Of a stretch of DNA of 17,797 bases, positions 8,367 to 15,390 are shown one piece after another (position 1 is the stretch's first letter; each line of letters begins with the position of its first letter). The position numbers and the translations under genes were made by a program. A model generated the notes under the pieces. The model was not told the origin of the DNA, did not search any database, and saw nothing but the letters and a program-made list of their open reading frames with translations. Location: assembly GCA_903923345.1 (NCBI GenBank), contig CAIXXI010000204.1:1-17797 (forward strand), written 5' to 3'. The stretch comes from an uncultured Burkholderiales bacterium (GTDB taxonomy: Bacteria; Pseudomonadota; Gammaproteobacteria; Burkholderiales; Burkholderiaceae_E).

Positions 8367-9241
8367 TTGAAAAACCCGTGGTGCATGCCGGCGCAGCGGT
8401 GCATCGCGACCTCGACACCGGCATCGCGCAGGCGCATGCCATAGGCCTCGCCTTCATCGCGAAGCACATCCACCGCAGCAGTCATCAGCAGCGTGGGTGG
8501 CAGGCCCGCCAGATTCTGCGACAGCAGGGGCGCAGCCAGCGGTGGCAGGCCACTGGCCGCCTGAGCGTCCATCGCGCGGCCCAGGTAGAGGTCCCAGAAC
8601 CAGACCATCATGTCGCGGGTCAGGCCGTAGCCGCTTGCAAACTCGGCATAGGACTCGAACTGGGCGGTGTAATGCGCCGTGACCGGATAGAGCAGCAACT
8701 GGCCGGCGAGTTTCGGCGCGCCCTCGTCGCGCAGCTGCAGCGCCACCGCCGCAGCCAGATTGCCTCCAGCGCTGTCGCCTGCAACCACGGTTCGGGCCGG
8801 GTCGACGCCCAGTTCATCAGCCTGTGCCATGGCCCAGCGGGTGGCGGCGACGCAGTCGTCCGGGGCAGCCGGAAAACAATGCTCTGGCGCCATTCGATAG
8901 TCGACCGAGACGACAACCGCCTGGGCGCCCGATGACAGGCGGCGTGCGGTCGCGTCATGGGTGTCGAGGTCGCAGACCACCCATCCGCCGCCATGAAAGA
9001 ACAGGATCAGTGGCAGGCGCGCACTGCCGGCGTGGGTTGGGCGATAGATTCGAACCGGCAGCGGCCCGCCCGGCCCCTCGATGATGCGATCAACGCCCAC
9101 CGGCTCGGGTGGCCGGGGCACCAGATCGGCGATCGATTTGGAAAACCCCTTGCGGGCGACCTCAACCGGCAGGGTGTTGGCGGCCGGTCGGCCTTCAAAG
9201 AGCTTGAGCAATGCACGAACTTGCGGATCGAGTTCCATCAT
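8270..9241 (-). CDS. Alpha/beta hydrolase fold-3 (HSL-type esterase/lipase family)
   Basis: This is a cytoplasmic carboxylester hydrolase of the hormone-sensitive-lipase (family IV) type, 323 aa, close to the family norm of about 310. It shows the HGGG oxyanion motif (83-86), the nucleophile elbow GDSAGG with Ser157, Asp258 in DVLRDEG, and His288 in HHGF, so the catalytic triad is complete. There is no signal peptide. The start is an ATGATG whose first ATG overlaps the TGA of the Bug gene. An AAAGG site sits 4 bases from the first ATG and 7 from the second (9238), so the protein may be one residue shorter. It is the last gene of the dehydrogenase-Bug-hydrolase operon. Its final 32 codons overlap the convergent peroxidase gene; His288 lies just outside that overlap. 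The substrate is unknown, perhaps a short-chain ester or lactone. Confidence 0.9.
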   Translation of the reverse strand: MMELDPQVRALLKLFEGRPAANTLPVEVARKGFSKSIADLVPRPPEPVGVDRIIEGPGGPLPVRIYRPTHAGSARLPLILFFHGGGWVVCDLDTHDATARRLSSGAQAVVVSVDYRMAPEHCFPAAPDDCVAATRWAMAQADELGVDPARTVVAGDSAGGNLAAAVALQLRDEGAPKLAGQLLLYPVTAHYTAQFESYAEFASGYGLTRDMMVWFWDLYLGRAMDAQAASGLPPLAAPLLSQNLAGLPPTLLMTAAVDVLRDEGEAYGMRLRDAGVEVAMHRCAGMHHGFFNYGGVLDGADRAMAQACEWIGSLRPAQGARAA

Positions 9242-10221
9242 TCCACCTTTCCAATTTTTCTGACCACATCTGACAGGACCGCGTTTTCGCGCTCGTAAAA
9301 GCGCGCGAACTCCGGCGCATCCAGGAACTGAATGGGCGTGCCCAGGGTTTCGAAGCGCTGCTGGAATGCGGCATCCGAGAGAATCGCCCTGGAGGCCGCC
9401 CGCAACCGGGCAAGCACTGCATCCGGTGTGCCAGCGGGCACGAACAGGCCGGCCCACTGCGAGAACTCCACATCGAACCCGGCTTCATTCAGGGTCGGCA
9501 CATCGGGGAGTGCGGCCAGCCGTGCGGAACCCCAGCTGCCCAGCACCCGCAGCTTTCCGGCCTTGACCTGCGCAACGATGCTCGACGGCCCGGTGGCCAG
9601 TGCCTCGACCTGCCCGCCCAGCAGTCCGACCACCGCCGGCCCGGCGCCGGTGTAGGGCACATGCAGCAGCTTGACGCCAGCACGCGCCGCGAACATCTCC
9701 ATCGGAACATGCATCGTGCCGTAGTTGCCCGACGATCCGTAGGGAATCTGCCCGGGGCGTTTGCGCGCATCGGCGATGAAATCAGCCACCGATTTCCAGG
9801 GCGCCTCGCTGCGCACGGCCAGCACCACCGGATCGGCCGTGAAGCGGGCCACCGGAATCAGGTCCTTGTTGGCAAACAGCGGCGCTCGGCCCAGCACCCG
9901 ATCGGCCTCGGGCAGGATCGAAATCGAGGACAGGGCCATCAGCAGGGTGTAGCCGTCGGGCTTGGCCCGCGCCACCTGCTGCATGCCGATGCCGCCGCCC
10001 GCGCCTGCCTTGTTCTCGACCAGCACCGGCTGACCCAGCACCTTTTCCAGCGCCAGTGCCACCGGACGGCCGACCAGATCGGCCACTCCACCGGGCGGAA
10101 AGGGCACGACCATCGTCATGGGTCGAACGGGCCAGGCCGACTCCTGCCCCCAGGAGTGGGTGGCAGCCGTCCCGGCCAGACCCGCACCCAGCGCTTTGAG
10201 TATTGCGCGTCGATTCATCAT
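9238..10221 (-). CDS. Bug-family tripartite tricarboxylate transporter substrate-binding protein
   Basis: This is a periplasmic solute receptor of the TctC/Bug family, 327 aa, the usual length. These proteins bind small carboxylates or related compounds and hand them to TctA/TctB membrane subunits, neither of which is in this window. The N-terminus NRRAILK followed by a small-residue hydrophobic stretch resembles a twin-arginine signal, with cleavage probably near residue 25. Family motifs are clear: WPVRPMTMVVPFPPGG (30-45), VENKAGAGGGIG (68-79) and KPDGYTLL (87-94). The start is an ATGATG with GAGAG 8 bases upstream. It begins 11 bases after the alcohol dehydrogenase stop, and its stop overlaps the hydrolase start, so all three genes are probably cotranscribed. 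Orphan Bug receptors are common and abundant in Burkholderiales; the ligand cannot be read from sequence. Confidence 0.92.
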   Translation of the reverse strand: MMNRRAILKALGAGLAGTAATHSWGQESAWPVRPMTMVVPFPPGGVADLVGRPVALALEKVLGQPVLVENKAGAGGGIGMQQVARAKPDGYTLLMALSSISILPEADRVLGRAPLFANKDLIPVARFTADPVVLAVRSEAPWKSVADFIADARKRPGQIPYGSSGNYGTMHVPMEMFAARAGVKLLHVPYTGAGPAVVGLLGGQVEALATGPSSIVAQVKAGKLRVLGSWGSARLAALPDVPTLNEAGFDVEFSQWAGLFVPAGTPDAVLARLRAASRAILSDAAFQQRFETLGTPIQFLDAPEFARFYERENAVLSDVVRKIGKVE

Positions 10222-10232
10222 CGCCCGTGCTC

Positions 10233-11303
10233 TCAGGGTTGCAGGACGACACGCCCGACCACCCGACCTTCGGCCAGATCACGCAGCGAGGCATTGACCT
10301 CGGCCAGCGGGCGCAGCGTCAGGGGAATCTCGGGCAGTTTGACCGTCTGGGCCAGCGCGATCAGTTCGCGCAGTTCATTCAGGCCCGAGACATAGGAGCC
10401 CACCACGGTCATCGACTTGAACGGGAACATCGGGACCGGGCAGCGGAACTCGCCACCGAACAGTCCGACGATCACCACCGTGCCGCCACGACGAACCAGA
10501 TTCACTGCCATCGACGTGCTCGATTCCGAACCGACAAAGTCGATGACACCGGCGATGTTGTTGCCCGCCCCCTTGACCGCGGTCCGGGTCGCATCAGCGG
10601 CCGAGGGATCAATGGCCATGGCGGCGCCGTCGCGCAATGCAGCCTCGCGCTTGCCGGCATCCGGATCGATCGCAATGATCTTGGCCTTCGAGATGGCCGA
10701 CAGCAGGGCAATTGCGGTCATGCCGACCCCGCCGCAACCGACCACCGCGATGTAGTCGTCTTCCTGCGCCTGCGGAATCTTGCGGATCGCGCCGTAGGCC
10801 GTGATGCCGGCGCAGGCAAAGGTGGCCGCGCGGGCCGCATCCAGGTTGCCGATCGGCACCAGATAGCGCTCATGCGGCACCCGGCACAGGTCGGCATAGC
10901 CACCAGGCAATTGCATGCCCAGGTTACGCGCCGCACGGTTGCACAGGTGGTCGTTGCCGGCGAGGCAGGTCGGGCACTCACCGCACCCCAGCCAGGGATA
11001 GACCACCACCCGATCACCCGCCTTCACATCGCGCACATCGGGACCGACTTCGACGACCTCGCCACCGATCTCATGGCCCATGGTCACCGGCAGCCGGGTG
11101 CCCCCCTTTTCCAGCGAGGTGAACTTGCCACCGCCCATGTCGAAGCCACCGGCCTGGATGTGGAGGTCTGAATGACAGATGCCGCAGTGTGTGACGCGCA
11201 CGGTGACTTCATGCCCGGCGGGCGCCGCCAGCGTGTCTTGCTGCAGTTCGAGGGCCTCTCCCCATTTTGGAAACGCCCAGCGATGGGCACAGCGATAGTC
11301 CAT
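10233..11303 (-). CDS. Zinc-dependent medium-chain alcohol dehydrogenase
   Basis: This is an NAD(P)-dependent MDR-family alcohol dehydrogenase, 356 aa. The catalytic zinc ligands are Cys40 (CGICHSD), His77 with Glu78 (GHEIGG), and probably Cys164 (FACAGITAYG). The structural zinc site is Cys107, Cys110, Cys113 and Cys121 (CGECPTC...C). The Rossmann nucleotide loop GCGGVG is at 189-194. An insertion rich in Gly and Lys (about 57-70) sits just before the LPVTMGHE segment. The start was set at MDYRCAHRW because AGGAG lies 5 bases upstream; the frame stays open for 33 more codons upstream with no family resemblance. It is the first gene of a three-gene operon with a Bug receptor and an esterase, which suggests uptake and oxidation of an alcohol or ester-derived substrate. 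The physiological alcohol is unknown. Confidence 0.93.
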   Translation of the reverse strand: MDYRCAHRWAFPKWGEALELQQDTLAAPAGHEVTVRVTHCGICHSDLHIQAGGFDMGGGKFTSLEKGGTRLPVTMGHEIGGEVVEVGPDVRDVKAGDRVVVYPWLGCGECPTCLAGNDHLCNRAARNLGMQLPGGYADLCRVPHERYLVPIGNLDAARAATFACAGITAYGAIRKIPQAQEDDYIAVVGCGGVGMTAIALLSAISKAKIIAIDPDAGKREAALRDGAAMAIDPSAADATRTAVKGAGNNIAGVIDFVGSESSTSMAVNLVRRGGTVVIVGLFGGEFRCPVPMFPFKSMTVVGSYVSGLNELRELIALAQTVKLPEIPLTLRPLAEVNASLRDLAEGRVVGRVVLQP

Positions 11304-11447
11304 GAAAGCTCCTGAAGGTATCTGGGCGGATCGAGAACGGACGGATGATGCACCGGCTCGGGCAGGATGGCGAACCGCAGGGGCATGGACTGAACCGTGC
11401 ACCGACAGGACCCAAGGCGCGCACCGCTGCGCGGGTCTGCTGCGGTT

Positions 11448-13244
11448 TCAGGCAATGGCCGGGATCATGAACTGAGGCAACCTGACCACGAAACACGAAC
11501 CCTTGCCCAGCCCGCCACTGGTCACCACGACCGTGCCGCCGTGCAGCTCGACCAGACTCTTCACCAGCGACAAGCCGATGCCCAGGCCACCCTGCGAGCG
11601 ATCCATGCCGGTATCGATCTGCGCGAACAGATCGAACACATGGGCCATTTGCTCAGGCGCAATGCCGATGCCGTTGTCGCACACATGGATCAGCACATCC
11701 GGTTCATCACACTCGACCTTGACGTCGATCCAGCCATTCGCGTCAGTGTATTTGGAGGCATTCGAGAGCAGGTTTTCCACAATCTGAATCAGCCGGTCAC
11801 GGTCAGCATCGATTGGAATGGGCTCCTGCGGCAGGTGCACGCGCAACTGCTGGTGCTGGCCCTCGATCATGGGCCGCATCGTCTCGACCGCATTGAGCAC
11901 CTTCTCGCCCAACATCAAACGCTCGCGGCGCAACTCGATCTTGCCCTGGGTGATGCGCGAGACATCGAGCAGGTCATTGACCAATCGGGTCATGTGCCGC
12001 AACTGGCGCTCGCACATGGCCACTGCCTGCCCGGCAGCGGTTTCAGGCTGCACAGTCCGGCCCAACAGACTGACCGCATTGCGAATCGGCGCCAGCGGAT
12101 TGCGCAACTCGTGCGCCAGCATCGCCAGGAACTCATCCTTGCGCCGGTCAGCCTCCTGCAGTGCGAGTGTCGCCGCCTCGCGTGCACAGGCCGTCGTGTG
12201 CAGGCTGTTGCTGGCCGCCTCGAGTGCTGCGTACATCGACGCAATTTCGGCAATCGGCGAGCTGCGATGCGCAACCCGGCCGCCCTGCGCCAGGGTGTGC
12301 GCATCGGCTCCAACCGCATCGACTGCCGTCGCCACTCGCTGCCCAACGATCAGGCTCATGAGAATGCCCAGGCCGAGGACTGCCGCACCGGCCACCGCCA
12401 TGCGCGCAATCGACTGACGCAGCGGTTCATCGCGAATCGCACTGGGCTCACTGACCACCACCGCCCACCCGACCGGCACCCGCTTCCAGGCAGCGATCAC
12501 CGAGCCCCCGTCCATCGCCGGAATCCGGATCGCACCCTGTTGCGGGCTGTCGAGCAAAGCACGGCGCAATTCGCCAGCCAGCAGCGTGTCGAAGTGGCGC
12601 TCCAGATCGGGGGTTCGGGCAACGATCAGCATCTCGCGGTCGATCACCAATGCCGCCGTACTCTCTTGCAACCCACTGGTGATCACCCGCGTGAAACGCT
12701 TGGTGTCGAGTCGGCCATCCAGGACCCACCGAACCACGCCGTCACGCAGCACCGGCACCGCGATCGAGACCCCGAGCGCCCCGTCCGAGGTTCGATAAAC
12801 GTCTGACAAGGTGGGCTTCGCCGTCGCAACCGCTGCGCGAACATGCTGGTCGTCATGCGACGGCAGTGTGGAAACCGAGGGTCGTGCCGCATCGACCAGC
12901 ACACTGCCATCAGGAGCCAGAATGTCGATATCGTCCCAGCCCTCTCGGCGCTCAACGAGCCTCGCAATGACCTCATCGATGCCGTCAAATGCGGTGCGCT
13001 GTGACAACTGCAACTCACCCAGCAAGCGCAACTCGCGGGTCAGGCCGTAGATCTCCCGATCCACCGCCACCGCCAGGGTATCGGCGGCCTGTACCAGCCC
13101 TCTGCGCGTGGCGTCACGCTCGCTCTCCCACAGCTGCGCAAGGAACCACAATCCCAGAAAAACCAGTGGCAGCGCTGCCATCAGCGGCAGGGCTGCCAGC
13201 AGGCCTTTGAGCTTGACCACCCTGACAGGCGAGGGCTTCGACAT
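11448..13244 (-). CDS. Membrane sensor histidine kinase (cache-like sensor, HisKA, HATPase_c)
   Basis: This is an inner-membrane two-component sensor kinase of 598 aa. TM1 is at about 14-37. A periplasmic region at 38-278 has a PDC/dCache-like look (WDDIDILAPDGSVLVD at 103-118, and a second unit near VLDGRLDTKRF). TM2 is at about 281-301, followed by a HAMP-like linker. The HisKA phosphoacceptor is His378 in FLAMLAHELRNPL. The ATPase domain shows an N-box (ENLLSNASKYT, about 490-500), G1 DNGIGI (523-528) and G2 GGLGIGLSL (552-560). A GAGGTGG site precedes the ATG. Many relatives with this HELRNPLAPIRNA module carry a C-terminal receiver; this one ends right after the ATPase domain. No response regulator is adjacent, so the partner is encoded elsewhere. 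The signal is unknown; 144 bases separate it from the dehydrogenase gene. Confidence 0.92.
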   Translation of the reverse strand: MSKPSPVRVVKLKGLLAALPLMAALPLVFLGLWFLAQLWESERDATRRGLVQAADTLAVAVDREIYGLTRELRLLGELQLSQRTAFDGIDEVIARLVERREGWDDIDILAPDGSVLVDAARPSVSTLPSHDDQHVRAAVATAKPTLSDVYRTSDGALGVSIAVPVLRDGVVRWVLDGRLDTKRFTRVITSGLQESTAALVIDREMLIVARTPDLERHFDTLLAGELRRALLDSPQQGAIRIPAMDGGSVIAAWKRVPVGWAVVVSEPSAIRDEPLRQSIARMAVAGAAVLGLGILMSLIVGQRVATAVDAVGADAHTLAQGGRVAHRSSPIAEIASMYAALEAASNSLHTTACAREAATLALQEADRRKDEFLAMLAHELRNPLAPIRNAVSLLGRTVQPETAAGQAVAMCERQLRHMTRLVNDLLDVSRITQGKIELRRERLMLGEKVLNAVETMRPMIEGQHQQLRVHLPQEPIPIDADRDRLIQIVENLLSNASKYTDANGWIDVKVECDEPDVLIHVCDNGIGIAPEQMAHVFDLFAQIDTGMDRSQGGLGIGLSLVKSLVELHGGTVVVTSGGLGKGSCFVVRLPQFMIPAIA

Positions 13245-13355
13245 TCATCCACCTCGGCGTTTCGGTCCAGTCTATGACCCCGATACGGCCCAGCTGGACA
13301 CCCGGATGGATGGATGCCTGAGACACGGCGTGCGCACTGACGCACACTGAAGCGG

Positions 13356-13377
13356 CCCTCTGACACCAGACAGAGGG
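13356..13377 (-). terminator. Hairpin downstream of ettA, possible terminator
   Basis: A perfect 7-bp stem, CCCTCTG paired with CAGAGGG, with an 8-base loop lies 16 bases after the ettA stop on the minus strand. A second small stem (GTGCG/CGCAC, 13330-13345) follows in the same direction. Neither is followed by a U-run on the minus strand, so this is at best a weak or Rho-assisted terminator, or a 3' stabilising hairpin. The rest of the 148-base gap to the kinase gene shows only a GGATGGATGGATG repeat (near 13305). Confidence 0.3.
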
Positions 13378-13392
13378 TTTGACGCCGAGTGC

Positions 13393-15057
13393 TTATTTGA
13401 GCGGCTTGAATCTCAGGCGCTGCGGCCTGGCGGCGTCTTCACCCAGACGCTTTTTCTTGTCGGCTTCGTATTCCTGATAATTGCCGTGATAGAAGGTCCA
13501 CTGCGAATCGCCTTCTGCGGCCAGAATGTGGGTGGCGATTCGGTCGAGGAACCAGCGGTCGTGTGAAATCACCATCACGCTGCCGGCGAATTCGAGCAAT
13601 GCATCCTCGAGCGCCCGAAGGGTTTCGATGTCGAGGTCATTGGAGGGCTCGTCGAGCAGCAGGACATTGCCCCCGGCCAGCAGGGTCTTGGCCATGTGCA
13701 AGCGACCCCGTTCGCCACCGGACAGCGACCCGACCAGCTTTTGCTGATCGCTGCCCTTGAAATTGAAACGGCCGATGTAGGCGCGCGACTGCATCTCGAA
13801 GCGACCCACGGTCAGGATGTCCGAGCCACCCGAGACCTCCTCCCAGACATTTTTCTTGCCGTCGAGCGTATCGCGCGACTGATCGACGAAAGCCAACTGC
13901 ACGGTGTGCCCGATGCTGACCTCGCCTGAGTCCGGCTTTTCCAGACCGGTGATCATGCGAAAGATCGTCGACTTGCCCGCACCGTTCGGGCCGATGATGC
14001 CGACGATCGCACCCGGCGGCACCTTGAAGCTGAGGTTGTCGATCAGCAGGCGATCGCCGAAGGCCTTGCTCACGCCCTTGAACTCGATGACCTCATTGCC
14101 CAGCCGCTCGGCCACCGGGATGAAGATCTCCTGAGTCTCGTTGCGTGTCTGGTACTCGTAGGACGACAGCTCTTCAAAGCGCTGCAGACGCGCCTTGCTC
14201 TTGGCCTGACGGCCCTTGGCGTTCTGGCGCACCCATTCCAGTTCTTTCTTCAGTGCCTTCTGACGGGCTGATTCTGAAGACTCCTCCTGCTTCAGGCGGT
14301 TGCCTTTCTGGTCGAGCCAGGAGCTGTAGTTGCCCTTCCAGGGGATGCCGTGGCCACGGTCGAGTTCGAGAATCCATTCGGCCGCGTTGTCCAGAAAGTA
14401 GCGATCGTGGGTCACACCCACAACCGTTCCCGGAAACCGGTGCAGAAACTGCTCAAGCCAGTCGACGCTTTCGGCATCGAGGTGGTTGGTCGGCTCATCG
14501 AGCAAAAGCATGTCGGGCTTGGAGAGCAAAAGCTTGCACAGCGCCACACGGCGCTTTTCACCGCCAGAAAGCGGGCCGATCTTGGCGTCCCAGGGCGGCA
14601 GGCGCAGGGCATCGGCTGCGACTTCCAGCTGCTGGTCGAGGCTGTTGCCGTCAGAGGTGGCGATGATTGCCTCGAGCTCGGCCTGCTCGGCGGCCAGCTT
14701 GTCGAAGTCGGCGTCTTCCTCGGCATAGGCGGCATACACTTCATCGAGCCGCTTCTTGGCGCTGACGATGTCGCCCAGTGCGCCTTCGACTTCCTCGCGC
14801 ACGGTCTTGTCGGCATCCAGCTGCGGCTCCTGCGGCAGGTAGCCGACCTTGATCCCGGGCATGGGAACTGCATCCCCTTCGATGTCCTTGTCCAGCCCGG
14901 CCATGATCTTGAGCAGGGTGGACTTGCCTGAGCCGTTCAGTCCGAGCACGCCGATCTTGGCTCCCGGGAAGAACGACAGCGAAATGTCCTTGAGAATTTG
15001 GCGTTTGGGCGGGACGGTTTTTCCCACCCGATTCATGGTGTAGACGTACTGGGCCAT
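13393..15057 (-). CDS. ettA: Energy-dependent translational throttle protein EttA (ABC-F)
   Basis: This is a cytoplasmic ABC-F ATPase that binds the ribosomal E site and gates the first elongation steps according to energy state. It has 554 aa, essentially the length of E. coli EttA (555). Domain 1 has Walker A GLNGSGKS (39-46), signature LSGGE (163-167) and Walker B LLLDEP with catalytic Glu188. Domain 2 has GPNGAGKS (356-363), LSGGERGR (445-452) and LLLDEPSNDLD with Glu470. Glu188 and Glu470 fall at the same positions as the E. coli catalytic residues. The EttA arm lies within domain 1 (about 95-140), and a charged inter-domain linker spans about 245-320. The start is the conserved MAQYVYTMNRVGK; the frame runs 33 codons further upstream without conservation. 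The ribosome-binding site is weak. It is divergent from the OmpA gene and not in an obvious operon. Confidence 0.97.
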   Translation of the reverse strand: MAQYVYTMNRVGKTVPPKRQILKDISLSFFPGAKIGVLGLNGSGKSTLLKIMAGLDKDIEGDAVPMPGIKVGYLPQEPQLDADKTVREEVEGALGDIVSAKKRLDEVYAAYAEEDADFDKLAAEQAELEAIIATSDGNSLDQQLEVAADALRLPPWDAKIGPLSGGEKRRVALCKLLLSKPDMLLLDEPTNHLDAESVDWLEQFLHRFPGTVVGVTHDRYFLDNAAEWILELDRGHGIPWKGNYSSWLDQKGNRLKQEESSESARQKALKKELEWVRQNAKGRQAKSKARLQRFEELSSYEYQTRNETQEIFIPVAERLGNEVIEFKGVSKAFGDRLLIDNLSFKVPPGAIVGIIGPNGAGKSTIFRMITGLEKPDSGEVSIGHTVQLAFVDQSRDTLDGKKNVWEEVSGGSDILTVGRFEMQSRAYIGRFNFKGSDQQKLVGSLSGGERGRLHMAKTLLAGGNVLLLDEPSNDLDIETLRALEDALLEFAGSVMVISHDRWFLDRIATHILAAEGDSQWTFYHGNYQEYEADKKKRLGEDAARPQRLRFKPLK

Positions 15058-15238
15058 GACGGGGATCCGGCGATTTGAGGGCGAAGCAGCGATTATCGCT
15101 TGATCAGGCCCTCGGGCCCCAGAAGGTCTGTGCGATCGCGCCGGGTTGTCGCCCACAGGCGCGAATCATCATTTTCGCAACGTGTATCAGAACTGCAACG
15201 GCGGCTTCACGGAAGCTTTGAAACGCAATGCGATAATC

Positions 15239-15290
15239 GAAAAAGTTTTTTTCCGGCTTCCTGAATTGGTTGTACCGCCTGGTCTACACT
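15239..15290 (+). promoter_or_regulatory. Candidate OmpA promoter with UP-like A/T tract
   Basis: TACACT (15285-15290) is a four-of-six match to a -10 box. CTGAAT (15261-15266), 18 bases upstream, is a weak -35. The A5-G-T7 tract directly before it sits where an UP element would. Transcription would start near 15297, giving a leader of about 95 bases. TTGGTT (15266-15271) is a better -35 sequence but lies only 13 bases from the -10. An alternative upstream -10 is GATAAT at 15232-15237. A strong promoter would fit an abundant porin. Confidence 0.35.
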
Positions 15291-15378
15291 GCACCGCCTT
15301 TGCTGTGACCCGGACTTCCGGCACGGTCATGACCTGCCCGTCCACAGTTTGTTGATGTTTTTCGCTGTCATTTTATCC

Positions 15379-15384
15379 AAGGAG
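15379..15384 (+). promoter_or_regulatory. Strong ribosome-binding site deciding the OmpA start
   Basis: AAGGAG lies 6 bases before the ATG at 15391. It selects MKLHPKQLAVAVS as the N-terminus over the open frame that begins further upstream at a TTG, and it gives a proper signal peptide. Confidence 0.85.
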
Positions 15385-15390
15385 AGTCTA

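Larger units (their letters stand above)
15058..15390. promoter_or_regulatory. Divergent ettA / OmpA intergenic regulatory region
   Basis: This is 333 bases without a supported gene, clearly more AT-rich than its surroundings on the OmpA side. It holds a 13-base palindrome AGCGATTATCGCT (15088-15100). A second copy of its core, GCGATAATCG, occurs in the opposite orientation at 15230-15239. An A-tract/T-tract (AAAAAGTTTTTTT) lies at about 15239-15252. Read on the minus strand, the first copy supplies a GATAAT -10-like box about 35 bases before the ettA ATG. No convincing -35 box accompanies it. The small open frames here have no family resemblance. Confidence 0.5.

Noticed and set aside
9242..9457. 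N-terminal extension of the alpha/beta hydrolase by 72 codons
   Set aside because: It lies wholly within the Bug receptor gene, shows no family similarity, and the ATGATG overlap with AAAGG gives a proper start.
10203..11171. Plus-strand open frame antisense to the alcohol dehydrogenase (322 codons)
   Set aside because: No motif or ribosome-binding site was seen; the opposite strand has a full zinc dehydrogenase with both zinc sites.
11418..11433. Small hairpin CGCGCA-CCGC-TGCGCG downstream of the histidine kinase
   Set aside because: The stem is only 6 bp with no U-run on the minus strand; it is expected by chance in GC-rich DNA.
11397..12806. Long plus-strand open frame antisense to the histidine kinase (469 codons)
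   Set aside because: It is composed of His/Arg/Gln-rich sequence with no domain, while the opposite strand holds a complete kinase with all boxes.
15058..15156. N-terminal extension of EttA by 33 codons
   Set aside because: The EttA N-terminus MAQYVYTMNRVGK is conserved and starts at 15057; the extension runs through the intergenic palindrome.
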